Shown: positions 47,594-56,655 of the stretch, piece by piece
How the letters are laid out: the number at the start of each line of letters is the position of its first letter
Position numbering within the stretch: position 1 is the stretch's first letter
From: Symbiodinium natans
Lineage: Eukaryota; Sar; Dinophyceae; Suessiales; Symbiodiniaceae
Assembly: GCA_905221605.1 (NCBI GenBank)
Contig: CAJNDS010002364.1
Location: forward strand, 211,001-275,000
Direction: 5' to 3'
Length of the DNA stretch: 64,000 nt
Notes under the pieces: generated by a model
Told to the model about the DNA's origin: nothing
The model's database searches: none
Seen by the model: the letters and a program-made list of their open reading frames with translations, nothing else
Program-made: the position numbers and the translations under genes

Positions 47594-47646
47594 GTGGGCA
47601 ACCCCGGCTCAGCGGCCGTGCCTGTCCCCCAGGTACCAGGCGCGCG
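47594..47646 (+). CDS. Exon-like island with canonical donor
   Basis: Acceptor AAAGCCTTAG, frame VGNPGSAAVPVPQVPGAR, donor CGCG|GTGAGG. An alternative donor is CCCAG|GTACCAGGC at 47632. C tract before, G tract after. Confidence 0.44.
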
Positions 47647-47659
47647 GTGAGGAGGGGGT

Positions 47660-47935
47660 TTTGAGGGGGATTTAGGGTTTAGGATTTAGGGTGTAGGGCT
47701 TAGGGCATAGGGTTTTTAGGGTTTAGGGTTTGGGGTTTAGGGTTTGGGGGGCGAACGCCTAAGCCCTAAGCAAGTCCAACTCTTGCCTGGGTTTAGGGTT
47801 TAGGGTTCAGGGTTCAGGCTTCAGGGTTCATTGCGAAGGGCCCTTTGAGAACATGTGCACCTTTCCTAAAACAAGTCCTTAAGGTGTAGGGTTTAGGGTT
47901 TAGGGTTTAGGGTTTAGCGTTTAGGGTTGAGGGGT
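47660..47935 (+). repeat. G-strand tracts
   Basis: Degenerate units 47660-47750, unique piece, then TTTAGGG units 47795-47830 and 47885-47930. Confidence 0.85.
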
Positions 47936-47950
47936 CCTCATCCCCTCCAG

Positions 47951-48024
47951 AAGACGCTGAACTACGCGCTCCCTCCACCTATACACTCAATAGGCTCACG
48001 AATATTGGATGCTAGGGGGGGAAG
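47951..48024 (+). CDS. Exon-like island
   Basis: Acceptor CATCCCCTCCAG, phase 0 frame KTLNYALPPPIHSIGSRILD then ARGG, donor GGAAG|GTTACC. Followed by the CCCCTAAA block. Confidence 0.44.
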
Positions 48025-48029
48025 GTTAC

Positions 48030-48385
48030 CTAAACCCCTAAACCCCGGAACCCCTAAACCCCTAAACCCCTAAACCCCGAAACCCCGAAACCCCGAAACC
48101 CCTAAACCCCTAAACCCCTAAACCCCTAAACCCCTAAACCCCTAAACCCCTAAACCCCTAAACCCCTAAACCCCTAAACCCCTAAACCCCCCCTAAACCC
48201 CGAAACCCTATACCCTAAACCCCTAAACCCCTAAACCCTTACACCCCTAAACCCCTAAACCCCTAAACCCCTAGACCCCTAGACCCCTAGACCTCTAGAC
48301 CCCTAGACCCCTAAACCCCTAAACCCCTAAACCCTAAACCCTATACCCTAAACCCTAAACCCTAAACCTAAACCCTAAACCCTAT
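48030..48385 (-). repeat. CCCCTAAA octamer block
   Basis: About 40 octamer units with internal homogeneous sub-blocks (CCCCGAAA x3, CCCCTAGA x6), ending in 7-base CCCTAAA units. Would be one long homogeneous intron part between 47951 and 48405. Confidence 0.95.
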
Positions 48386-48404
48386 TTGGGGGGAGGGGTT
48401 TCAG

Positions 48405-48478
48405 TTTCCAAGAGCTGTCAACTGACGGGAGGTGCGATGCCTTATGCCGGCTACCAAGCCAAGGACGGCACCCTCTTG
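48405..48478 (+). CDS. Exon-like island, clearly protein-like
   Basis: Acceptor GGGGTTTCAG, frame SKSCQLTGGAMPYAGYQAKD then GTLL, donor TCTTG|GTGTTTAGG. C-strand octamer block before, G-strand array after. Unknown protein. Confidence 0.5.
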
Positions 48479-48484
48479 GTGTTT

Positions 48485-48815
48485 AGGTGTAGGGTTTAGG
48501 GTTTAAGGTTTAGGGTTTAGGGTTTAAGGTTTAGGGTTTAGGGTTTAAGGGTTTCGGGCGTAGCCCTCAACAAAAACGGTTTGTTTGGGGTCTTTGGGAT
48601 TGGCCCGAGGGGGTCCGAAACCCTAAACCCTAAACCTGGCTGTTTTGGGTGTTTGGCGGATGAGCCACTTAGGGTTGTGGAGAGTGGGGGACTGAGGGCT
48701 CAAGGGCGCGGAGTTGTTAGGGCTTAGCAGCTAGGAGTTCAGGGTTTAGGGTTTAGGGTTTAGGGTTTAGGGTTTAGGGTTTAGGGTTTAGGGCGTAGGG
48801 CTTAGGGTTAAGGGT
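48485..48815 (+). repeat. G-strand arrays around a unique stretch
   Basis: TTTAGGG/TTTAAGG units 48485-48560; unique 48561-48734 with no clear exon; TTTAGGG units 48735-48815. Confidence 0.88.
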
Positions 48816-48877
48816 GTATGCGACCATTGGAGGTTAACCTTCGGGGAGTGGCATTGCTGTTTCTGCATTCGTGCCAG

Positions 48878-48968
48878 CCGCGCGAGGGATGATAAACAAG
48901 GGGCATACAGAAGGTACCTGATTCCAGAATTTCCGACGAAGAACTTGCACGAAAACCGCCAACAATGA
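48878..48968 (+). CDS. Terminal exon-like island
   Basis: Acceptor TTCTGCATTCGTGCCAG, frame RARDDKQGAYRRYLIPEFPT then KNLHENRQQ and TGA (48966-48968). Likely the end of the gene carrying the 47.6-48.5 kb islands, though this is inference. Confidence 0.44.
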
Positions 48969-49261
48969 GGCCTAAACTCCGGGACCTAAAGCCTAACCCA
49001 AAACTCTACTGTTGCCGGTTTAGGATTGAGGGGTTTTCGGGTTCAAGGTATTCTAGAAAGTAACGGCTCAAGCCCCAGGCCCTGAACCCCAATTCCTAAA
49101 CCCAAAACCCCAAACCCCACGCCCTGAACCCCAAGCGCGGTCCCGGAACAGCTGCTTAAAGCCAGCCTTCATCTTAGGGCAACTGCATGGTCCCCCAATA
49201 TGGGCCCTTACTGAAGTGAGGGTTTAGGGTTTAGGGGTTTAGCCCCCACATCCCTAAGAAG

Positions 49262-49392
49262 CAGCTAAAACTACCATGCTCGGGGATAGTTTTGATTTTT
49301 TCGATACCAGAATTCCTTTGTGACAGCTAAAACTATCATCCTTGAGAAAAAAGTTTATATTTTTTGGGCACTAGAATTCCTAGGAAACAGCT
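49262..49392 (+). repeat. Diverged tandem repeat, 62-64 bp unit
   Basis: CAGCTAAAACTA.CAT starts at 49262 and 49324, and CAGCTAG at 49388. Each unit ends ACTAGAATTCCT or CCAGAATTCCT. Confidence 0.7.
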
Positions 49393-49546
49393 AGTTCTTT
49401 TTTTGCTACGGTTCCAAGTTCAGTATGTTAGAGTCTAAGCTGTTTCCCCTTTGGGATACTGGAGAAGAGAGAGCAGGGCACCCCCATCCTCCTGCAGCCG
49501 TCGATGGTGTCTCCGCAGGGGGGCTCGGTCAGTTGCAACCTTTGGC

Positions 49547-49650
49547 TTACTTTGCCAACGGTTGCCTCAAGCTTGAAGCTGTTTGGGCTTCCTTATTTAG
49601 TAGGAAGACTGGAGTTCAACCTTTTTTCCCCCTTGGTTAGTGGAGAGGTT
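49547..49650 (+). mobile_element. Family G element, diverged
   Basis: TTACTTTGCCAACGG..TTGGGCTTCCTTATTTAGTAGGAAGA and CCCCCTTGGTTAGTGGAG. A second, more diverged piece precedes it at 49415-49465. Confidence 0.65.
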
Positions 49651-49753
49651 AGGGTTTCGGGTCTGGGGTTTTGGGGTTTAGGTACCCTCGACCTTAAAAC
49701 CGATGACCTCATATCTATGCCCAAGAGCCCCCCGAAGCCTACCATCTGTCTAA

Positions 49754-49798
49754 CATAGGGGTCGGAATACTTACTCTTCCCTTATAAAGACCCCTCAA
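49754..49798. mobile_element. Family H repeat, left end only
   Basis: ATAGGGGTCGGAATACTTACTC followed by CCCTTATAAAGACCCCTC. Confidence 0.5.
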
Positions 49799-49892
49799 CC
49801 CCAACCCGAAGAAACTCGAGCCCAGAAGGTGCTGGGCTTTGGTAGGCTCGGGGTTCTAGGATGCAAAAGGCAGGTGTTCTGGTTTGGGGTCA

Positions 49893-50010
49893 CCCTAAAC
49901 CCCAAACCCCAAACCCCAAACCCTAAACCCCAAACCCCAAACCCCAAACCCCAAACCCTAAACCCTAAACCCTAAACCCCAAACCCCAAACCCCAAACCC
50001 CAAACCCTAC
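49893..50010 (-). repeat. CCCCAAA variant array
   Basis: About 17 units, mostly CCCCAAA with short runs of CCCTAAA. Confidence 0.95.
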
Positions 50011-50028
50011 TAAACTTGAAACTGTCAG

Positions 50029-50190
50029 GAAGGGGAGTCGTAGTAAGGTGAGCGGCACTGACGTATCACCAATGATTACGCGAGATGATGTCTATGGGCG
50101 TCAAGTTGATGGAGCCTCTCAGGCAGCAGTAGTCTGCCCGAGACAATTTTGGAGGTCGCACAGACAGGCCGGCACGCCCCAGTCTGAACG
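50029..50190 (+). CDS. Exon-like island, 54 codons, with GTTTAGG donor
   Basis: Acceptor GAAACTGTCAG with CTAAAC upstream as a possible branch site. The frame reads KGSRSKVSGTDVSPMITRDD, VYGRQVDGASQAAVVCPRQF, then WRSHRQAGTPQSE, and ends AACG|GTTTAGGGGG. C-strand array before, G-strand array after. One of the longest clean islands. Unknown protein. Confidence 0.55.
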
Positions 50191-50255
50191 GTTTAGGGGG
50201 TTTAGGGTTTAGGGTTCAGGGTTCAGGGTTCAGGGTCAGGGTTCAGGGTTTAGGG
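50191..50255 (+). repeat. TTTAGGG/TTCAGGG array
   Basis: Eight units starting at the predicted donor. Confidence 0.92.
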
Positions 50256-50379
50256 TGAACAATCAGGAAGGGCTGCAAATGCCTAGGAGGAGGATGACAA
50301 ATGGACAGCAAGTACTGTCACTGCCGTGAGGCTTTGTGCTTCTTCTTGAGTGTTCTGAATCTCGTATACACTTATTGGG

Positions 50380-50455
50380 AACCCTAAACCCTAAACCCTA
50401 AACCCTAAACCCTAAACCCTAAACCCTAAACCCTAAACCCTAAACCCTGAACCCT
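50380..50455 (-). repeat. CCCTAAA array
   Basis: Ten units; abuts the 3' side of the minus-strand retroelement fragment. Confidence 0.95.
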
Positions 50456-52027
50456 TATGGTCCCTATGTACCTGTTGGGACATCTGACCAGGTCACTTTC
50501 TTGGGCTCATGCAAGATCTTTATGACATTCAGCACGAAGCCGATGCCGTGAAAAGGAAAGAAGCAGTGAATCCTTAGAAAGACCTGGCAAAAAGGGCTCC
50601 GAATCACGCACGCAAAAAGGATTCGGCGCCGAGAAAATAAATCATGGCAATACATATCATCTGCACATCCAGACCAATATGCAGAGAGGAAAAACCTAGA
50701 TGAAAGCGAAAAGATGATGCCCAGCGATCTTGTCAACAAATGTTTACCCCGTCATAGGTAGCCAGCCTCTGCTCCAAAGTTCTTCCTGAAGCAACCTCGT
50801 CATTGAAGACTCTTATCCAAGGCTGCGAAAGATTTGTACAGTTGTCATGATCATGGCACTTGCGAGCTTTAGGGGGTTGACTGGTGTAAATGAAGCAGTT
50901 TTTGCAATACACAGTATAGTAGTGGAAGCACCAATCATGCATCTTCAGCTTCTGATCTGCATTGCGAGGCCGATCGCGATATTGTTGCACCCACGTTTTG
51001 AGCCTTTCCAGTTGCTTCTTAGCTTCCACAACATTGCCGGGGCAAGCTGGAGTGTTGTTGTTATCATACCTATGCCTTGAAAGGAGAAGTGCAAAGAGAG
51101 GATGTCTCCATTCGCACTTCAAACATCGCACAGGCGAGTACTTTAGACCAGCCCAAACCACTGGCCCGCCATGTTCTTCAGCAATTTGTTCGACGATTTT
51201 CTGTTGCTTGGCTTTCTCTTTTTGCCAAATGGATGCGGCGCGAGCAATTGCACGAATGTGCACTTGACCCTTGTTGTCATAGCAGCAGGCCTCCCAAAAG
51301 CTTTTGACCGAGGTAGCATGGCTTCTCGGAACATTTCTTCCACACCGGCGGCAGAATAAGCGACCTCCTTCAGAAACGACACAGTCTTGCGGGTGTGACT
51401 GTCTGACAGCTTGCGCAATAGCAAGTGGCTGCGGCTGTTTGCCTCGCAAGCGGCGTCTCGTAAGTGGTCTGCCTTCAGGATGTGGGGGCGGCGGCGGCGG
51501 AGGCTGCTGAACCTCTCCATCTCCTCCATGCGCTTCATCGTTACCCGCAGCAGCATCACTCATGTGACGATTAGCAAGCTCGATGTCAAGGAAAACTCGC
51601 TGCACTTCATCAATTGGAGGGCCACGGTAGCCGATAGGGGCGAGGGCGCATTGGATAACGCACTCCGGATAATCACCGAGGTTTTCACGCATGTCTCTGA
51701 ACCACTGGGGTCGTAAGTGTTCCCATCTTGGACATACCCAGTAACGATGTTTTCTCGTCTCATGTAGCTGAGCTGTAGAACACTCCTGCAGATCGCAGAA
51801 GGGATCCGGCGCCAGATTTCTCCGGCCATGACGATACATGCGCTCACGAGTGCGGATGCCACCCGAAACAATCTGTAAAAGTACACCTTTGTCAAAGTCA
51901 GGCAAGACCAAAGAAAGTTTGCGGTTTTCAGCATACAATACGCCATCTTGCACGCCGTCGTAGTCTTGTCGGCTTTCTTGGGCTCATGCTCGGGGGCGGG
52001 GGGGGGGGGGGGCTACGAGAAGGCCTT
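50456..52027 (-). mobile_element. LINE-like retroelement fragment, 5' truncated
   Basis: About 1.57 kb of telomere-free DNA between a C-strand array and a poly-G/G-strand tract. It carries the 406-codon minus-strand ORF at 50733-51953 and a putative 3' UTR (50456-50732) with no clear poly-A tail. No upstream reverse-transcriptase core is present; truncation would be near 51990-52027. Confidence 0.45.
50733..51953 (-). CDS. Reverse-transcriptase C-terminal tail with zinc-binding motifs (LINE-like)
   Basis: 406 codons starting at a GTG; the frame is open a little further upstream to a TGA near 51980, so the true N terminus is missing. Residues about 31-48 (GGIRTRERMYRHGR) and 53-74 (C-x4-C-x10-H-x4-C, with HETRKHRYWVCPRW) resemble the tail that follows the reverse-transcriptase domain in LINE-type elements. 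Further Cys pairs lie at 201/204 (CRRCG), 277/280 (CLKC) and 350/353 (CKNC), each followed by Cys or His residues. A Pro run lies at 151-157. The longest intact ORF of the window, opposite in strand to the exon-like islands. The LINE assignment is from motif memory. Confidence 0.55.
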   Translation of the reverse strand: MQDGVLYAENRKLSLVLPDFDKGVLLQIVSGGIRTRERMYRHGRRNLAPDPFCDLQECSTAQLHETRKHRYWVCPRWEHLRPQWFRDMRENLGDYPECVIQCALAPIGYRGPPIDEVQRVFLDIELANRHMSDAAAGNDEAHGGDGEVQQPPPPPPPHPEGRPLTRRRLRGKQPQPLAIAQAVRQSHPQDCVVSEGGRLFCRRCGRNVPRSHATSVKSFWEACCYDNKGQVHIRAIARAASIWQKEKAKQQKIVEQIAEEHGGPVVWAGLKYSPVRCLKCEWRHPLFALLLSRHRYDNNNTPACPGNVVEAKKQLERLKTWVQQYRDRPRNADQKLKMHDWCFHYYTVYCKNCFIYTSQPPKARKCHDHDNCTNLSQPWIRVFNDEVASGRTLEQRLATYDGVNIC

Positions 52028-52290
52028 AGTTTAGGGTTTAGGGTTTAGGGTACCTCTAAGGGAGTAGGAGGGCCATATTAGGAGTACAATCAGGGAACCT
52101 GTTAGGGTACATCCTTAGGGTTCCGAGTATGACTCCATTGAATGCAACCCCTTGCGGTTCAGGGTTTGGCTTCGAACCCTTTAGGGTTTAGGGTTTTTAG
52201 GGTTTAGGGTTTAGGGTTTAGGGTTTAGGGTTTAGGGTTTAGGGTTTAGGGTTTAGGGTTTAGGGTTTAGGGTTTAGGGTTTAGGGTTTG
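52028..52290 (+). repeat. G-strand tracts
   Basis: Three units at 52028-52050, unique sequence, then about 15 perfect TTTAGGG units at 52180-52290. Confidence 0.9.
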
Positions 52291-52650
52291 TTTGTGTTGT
52301 TAAGGGACCCTAAGCCAGAATTTTGTCCACTGAAGCCCTTCGTTTTGCTTCGCGAGCAGCCCCCCCCCCCCCAAAAAAAAAAAAAATGGAGATCCCAAAC
52401 TTGGCCAGTCGATCCCCTAAACCATTTTTTGAAGATCTCGCGATAACATATTGCGCTACTACGGGGCGTGTTTAAAAATTAGGGGGGCCGCGGAGGCTTT
52501 CATCTTCGTAAGCCACCCGAAAGCTCTAAACTCCAACCCACATAGCCCTGAAGCCTGAAGCCTAAGATTAGGAAACCCTTGTTCGTTTATAGAGCCCGAA
52601 ACCCTACACCCTAAACCCTGAACCCTAAACCCTAAACCCATAGGGAAAGG

Positions 52651-52749
52651 ATGATGAATTTCCTAACTTCCCTCACCCAAAAACACCTTCCGAGGGGCGC
52701 TCCTCCGCAGGTCCGTATCTCAACCTTCCACAGGGCTCTTAGGGCGCTG
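52651..52749 (+). CDS. Exon-like island with ATG
   Basis: MMNFLTSLTQKHLPRGAPPQ then VRISTFHRALRA, right edge GCTGGG|GTTTGGGG. C tract before, G-strand octamer block after. Confidence 0.38.
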
Positions 52750-53060
52750 GGGTTTGGGGTTAGGGGTTTAGGGGTTTAGGGTTTAGGGGTTTAGGGATTT
52801 AGGGGTTTAGGGGTTTAGGGTTCAGGGGTTTGGGGGTTGAGGGGTTTAGGGGTTGAGGGGTTTAGGGGTTTGGGGGTTTGGGGGTTTGGGGTTTTGGGGG
52901 TTTGGGGGTTTGGGGGTTTAGGGGTGTAGGGGTTTAGGGGTTTAGGGGTTTAGGGGTTTAGGGTTCAGGGGTTTGGGGGTTGAGGGGTTTAGGGGTTGAG
53001 GGGTTTAGGGGTTTAAGGGTTTAGGGGTTTAGGGGTTTAGGAGTTTAGGGGTTTAGCGGT
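52745..53060 (+). repeat. GGGGTTTA octamer block
   Basis: About 38 octamers with TTTGGGGG and TTGAGGGG sub-blocks. The order TTCAGGGGTTTGGGGGTTGAGGGG appears at about 52818 and again at about 52964, showing a duplicated segment of about 145 bp. Confidence 0.95.
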
Positions 53061-53508
53061 TTGGGATTGTGGGTTTAACGGTAGGACTTTCGTCAGCAAC
53101 TACAAATTTACAAGGCCCTGAACACGACAAGCCCGAAAGCTCCTAAACAACAATCCGAAACCTTGAGCCCTTGAGCCTCAATTGCGACCCTCAAAGACAA
53201 CAAAAAAAGCAAAAAAGAGACAAAAACAAGAAGCCTGGACCGGCACAGGCATCGACTTTGCTCGGGCTCCATGGGCCTGTGCATCCCGCAGCCTCTTGCT
53301 TTCTGACCTCCTGCCGCCAACACACACACACACACACTCTCAGGGGTTTCGGGTGTAAGGTTCAGGGCTTAGGGCGTTAAGGTTTGAACGGCTACTCTAA
53401 CCCTACACCCTAAACCCTAGACTCTAGACCCAAACCCCTAAACCCAAACTGCACCAGAAACCTTCAACCCTGGAGCCCTAACTTTCAACCTAAGCTCGAA
53501 ACCCCCCA
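53061..53508. other. Unique sequence with a short CA repeat
   Basis: Overlapping frames of 75 (-) and 69 (+) codons; (CA)n at 53320-53336. No choice of strand possible. Confidence 0.3.
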
Positions 53509-53681
53509 CCTCGAGGCTCGTGGTACTTAAGCAGCCAATCATGACTGTACTCATAACCCCAATTAGAAACCACATGGCACATATCGGGCTTATAAGTGGG
53601 TTGTATTGATTGGGATACCCCAAACCCTAGAACCTAAACCCTGTACAGTCATAACTGGGTTATAAGTACCGTGAGCCTCCC
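53509..53681. mobile_element. Family A element, diverged, with CCCTAA insert
   Basis: CTCGAGGCTCGTGGTACTTAA and TAAGTACCGTGAGCCTCCCAG ends. CCCCAAACCCTAGAACCTAAACCC interrupts the right arm. Confidence 0.7.
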
Positions 53682-53838
53682 AGAACGCCTCCTACCCCAA
53701 ACGGTGGTGTCGCTTTTGGGGTTTTAGGGGTCCAAGATTTCGAGCAGAAGGGTCCTAAACCCTAGACCCTATACCCTAAACCCGACAACCTAGGCAAACA
53801 CTAAACCCTAAACCCTAAACCCTAAACCCTCTTCAAAG

Positions 53839-53931
53839 AAGCCTTCCACCCTCCGCCCGAGCCATGGATGGGACGTCTGGGTTGGAGGTACCGGAGGTCT
53901 CGATCATCCTACCTGTGCGGCTTGGATGAGG
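53839..53931 (+). CDS. Exon-like island, Pro/Arg rich
   Basis: After CTTCAAAG the frame reads AFHPPPEPWMGRLGWRYRRS then RSSYLCGLDE, ending GAG|GGTTTGGG. C tract before, G-strand words after. Confidence 0.44.
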
Positions 53932-53974
53932 GTTTGGGTTTAGGATTTAAGGTTTGATTCTTTTTTCACCCTAC

Positions 53975-54070
53975 ACCCTAAACCCTATAACCCTATAACC
54001 CTATAACCCCAGAACCCTAGCACCCTATAACCCTATAACCCTATAACCCTATAACCCTATAACCCTAAAC
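53975..54070 (-). repeat. CCCTATAA octamer array
   Basis: About eleven CCCTATAA units, another homogeneous variant of the C-strand repeat. Confidence 0.94.
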
Positions 54071-54174
54071 GGCGGAGTTTGGGGTTAGGGCCTTGGGCGC
54101 GGCTTTTCGACCCCGCGCCTAGAAATAACGTCCCTGTGAACCTTGAGCCCTATAAGCCCTTAACCCCAAACCCC

Positions 54175-54240
54175 AACCCCTAAACCCTAAACCCTAAACC
54201 CTAAACCCTAAACCCTAAACCCTAAACCCTAAACCCTAGG
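54175..54240 (-). repeat. CCCTAAA array
   Basis: Nine units, turning directly into GGGTTTAGG at 54238, a head-to-head junction with no spacer. Confidence 0.93.
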
Positions 54241-54277
54241 GTTTAGGATGTAGGGTTTAGGGTATCCCCCCCCATTT

Positions 54278-54379
54278 ATGCACAAGTTCTCGAAGCTGTC
54301 GTTCCTCTTGGTGCTCATATTGCATCACAAAGCCCTCCATTTCTTTCGGGTGCTCCCAAACCCAAATACCAAGGTTTGA
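54278..54379 (+). CDS. Small ORF or exon, hydrophobic
   Basis: ATG to TGA, 33 codons: MHKFSKLSFLLVLILHHKAL then HFFRVLPNPNTKV. The N-terminal part resembles a short membrane or signal segment. Function unknown. Confidence 0.35.
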   Translation: MHKFSKLSFLLVLILHHKALHFFRVLPNPNTKV

Positions 54380-54399
54380 GCCCTAAGCCCTAAGCCCCA

Positions 54400-54580
54400 T
54401 GTAGATGTATGCATGCGCATAAATATAAATGTCAATAGAAATATACATACATGAATATGTAATTATATATATATATGTATATATAGATATATGCAAGCAT
54501 CGGGTAAATAAGCAAATAGACAAGTAGATAACTATGTAAACAAATACGTATGTGTATACATATATCTAGGCTTGCCACGC
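54400..54580. repeat. AT-rich (TATATA, GTATGTATAC) tract
   Basis: ATGTATGCATGCGCATAAATATAAAT.. with (AT)n at 54466-54490. Confidence 0.8.
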
Positions 54581-54779
54581 TTAGGGCTTAGGATGTTGGG
54601 CTTCGGGTCTTCTTTCTGGGTTTGGGCCTTTTTAGGGTTTAGGGTTTCGGGTGTGGCGTATGAGGGTTTAGGGTTTAGAGTTTAGACCCACCGATATCTA
54701 TAAGAAACTCTGTATACACTCACCAAAAACAGTGGTATAGGTGACAGAAACACTAAGCCCCATATCTTTCCTTCCTAAG

Positions 54780-54822
54780 GTACAACGCGGAGGAGTTCCT
54801 AGACGAGGCAGGCCCCCACTGA
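54780..54822 (+). CDS. Short terminal exon
   Basis: Pyrimidine-rich acceptor ATCTTTCCTTCCTAAG, frame YNAEEFLDEAGPH and TGA (54820-54822). Good acceptor, very short exon. Confidence 0.4.
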
Positions 54823-54844
54823 AGCGCTTGGGCGTGTGAGGCTT

Positions 54845-54905
54845 ACTTGAAATTTGATGGTACTTAATAACCAATTACAACTGTACTTCTAACGCAATGA
54901 TAACC
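54845..54905. mobile_element. Family A element, left half only
   Basis: ACTTGAAATTTGATGGTACTTAATAACC then CAATTACAACTGTACTTCTAA; the right half is missing. Confidence 0.6.
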
Positions 54906-55038
54906 ATATCAGCGCGGGCGTGGCCTAGAAGGGTTTCAGGGTTAGGGGCTAAGGGGATTTAGGGTTTAGGATGTAGGGTTCAGGGTTTAGGGGGGGGGGG
55001 GTAGGATTAGGGGGGGGTGTAGAGTAGGTAGCTCTAAG

Positions 55039-55119
55039 GCACCACTCAGTTCCTCAGCCACCCTGTGCATCCTCCGACCTCAAAAGCCAGCACGCTTTCA
55101 CCAGAGGAGCTGTGGACAG
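55039..55119 (+). CDS. Exon-like island, 27 codons, phase 0 at both ends
   Basis: After AGCTCTAAG: APLSSSATLCILRPQKPARF then HQRSCGQ, donor GGACAG|GTTCAGG. G tract before, C tract after. Confidence 0.4.
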
Positions 55120-55163
55120 GTTCAGGCTAAACCCTAAACCCTGAGCGCCCTAAACCCTGCATT

Positions 55164-55379
55164 ATGCTTGGTGAATCTGTGCCTTTCGAAGGGGTACTTC
55201 GCACCTTGATCTTCGAGACCAAATATTCCGCACCAAGTACCATGTTCGGGTGCTCATGCGTGAACGACCCGAGTCGAAACTGGCATCTTCTGGACGTTGG
55301 CGGCAACACAGGTGTTGATTTTCTTGAACCTGGCCTGGACTGCTTGGCGAAAAAAAAGAGTAAAAGCTCCACGGTCTGA
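55164..55379 (+). CDS. Small ORF, 71 codons, unknown
   Basis: ATG to TGA: MLGESVPFEGVLRTLIFETK, YSAPSTMFGCSCVNDPSRNW, HLLDVGGNTGVDFLEPGLDC, then a Lys/Ser tail. Well balanced composition, not repeat-derived. HLLDVGGNTG superficially resembles the glycine-rich start of methyltransferases, but the protein is too short to claim this. Confidence 0.45.
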   Translation: MLGESVPFEGVLRTLIFETKYSAPSTMFGCSCVNDPSRNWHLLDVGGNTGVDFLEPGLDCLAKKKSKSSTV

Positions 55380-55649
55380 TGGCTTTGTGTGGGTTCACCG
55401 GAGCTGGATGGGGGGATTTGTGAGTGGCTTTTGAGTCAGGAGGGGGGAGGGGGGGTGGGGGCGGGTTTCGGGACTGTTAGATTCTCGCGTTCGTTCACGG
55501 GCTTCGGTTCCAGGAGTTTCCGGGTTTAAGCGTTTCGGGCGAAGGGTACGGGTTTCGGGTAACCCCCCCTTGCTACAAATCAGTAGGTTCTGAATCTTGG
55601 AATTTAGGACTCTCGAGGCCCGAGCCCCAAGAAGCCCGGAGACTTTGTG

Positions 55650-55850
55650 TGGTTTAGGGTTTAGAGGGTTTAGGGTTTAGGGTTTAGGGTTTAGGGTCTA
55701 GGGTGTACACGATTTTTGAGGCCATCGTACTTAAACCAGGTAGGCTGTTTCTTGGGGTCCAGGCAGGGTTTGGGGCTTAAGGGCTTTTTGAGGGTTTAGG
55801 GTTTGGGGTCTAGGGGCTTTTTGAGGGTTTAGGGTTTGGGGTCCTAAACC
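55650..55850 (+). repeat. G-strand tracts
   Basis: TTTAGGG units at 55650-55705. A phrase GGGGCTTTTTGAGGGTTTAGGGTTTGGGGTC is duplicated at about 55780 and 55814. Confidence 0.88.
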
Positions 55851-55879
55851 CTAAACCCTAAACCCTAAACCCCTTGGAG

Positions 55880-55954
55880 GCCTTTGAGAGCATCCTGGAG
55901 CAAAGCTATCTCCAGCAGGGTGGCCGTTTGGAGGCGCCACTGGGAATGGTTTGA
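55880..55954 (+). CDS. Terminal exon-like island
   Basis: Acceptor CCCTTGGAG, phase 0 frame AFESILEQSYLQQGGRLEAP then LGMV and TGA (55952-55954). C-strand array before, G-strand array after. Clearly protein-like; function unknown. Confidence 0.47.
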   Translation, partial: AFESILEQSYLQQGGRLEAPLGMV

Positions 55955-55977
55955 GTCGCTGGATTCGGGTTGAGTAA

Positions 55978-56070
55978 GAGTTTAGGGTTTAGGGTTTAGG
56001 GTTTAGGGTTTAGGGTTTAGGTTTAGGGTTTAGGGTTTAGGGTTTAGGTTTAGGGTTTAGGGTTTAGAGT
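55978..56070 (+). repeat. TTTAGGG array
   Basis: Twelve units with two shortened TTAGG(G)TTTAGG joints. Confidence 0.93.
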
Positions 56071-56397
56071 TGAAGGTATAGGTTTCGGGTGTCGGGTTTA
56101 GGGCGTGCAGTATTCGAGGTTCCAGGTCTGTGTTGGGTGGGGGCGGAGGGGGTTGAGATTGAGGTTGAGGTGGCGCGCAGGCTCTCAATGGTGATTGCGT
56201 GCTAACATTGAACCCCCTCACTTGTGGGTTCTTACATGCTTGTTTTCCGGTTTGTCTGTTCATGGTTTTAGGGCTTAGGGGTTAGCCCTCAGCCCTAAAC
56301 CAATGTAAATTCAGGGTGCGCTTGCTTTGAAACTGTGGGTGGATCCCTAGACCGCCCCCCCCCCCCCCCCACCAAACCGTAAACCCTGAACCAGCAG

Positions 56398-56457
56398 AGG
56401 AGTACGGTCTGTGTTGCCGGTTGACGTGACACTGAACGTGCCTCCTTATGAATCTTG
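56398..56457 (+). CDS. Exon-like island with canonical donor
   Basis: A C run of 17 and ACCAGCAG form the acceptor side. The frame reads GVRSVLPVDVTLNVPPYES, then TCTTG|GTGAGT. Best donor match in the window; unknown protein. Confidence 0.48.
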
Positions 56458-56575
56458 GTGAGTGGATGCATCGGGTGTTTTTGTGAGGACGGTATGGAGC
56501 AAATCTAAACCCCTAACCCTCAACATGAGAAACCTACATCATACACACCCGAAGCCCTGAACCCTACCCCCTACT

Positions 56576-56655
56576 TAGTAGCTGAGTGAATACACTTCAC
56601 ACCCTATAAAACTGAAAGTGCACACTTTTGGGGGGCTTATGAACTCAGCAACCAG
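56576..56655. mobile_element. Family C element ending at a splice acceptor
   Basis: Ends TAGTAGCTGAGTGAATACACTT and AGTGCACACTTTTGGGG..TGAACTCAGCAACCAG are inverted. Other copies end GCAACTAAG; here the last bases read CAACCAG and directly precede the 56656 island. Confidence 0.7.
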
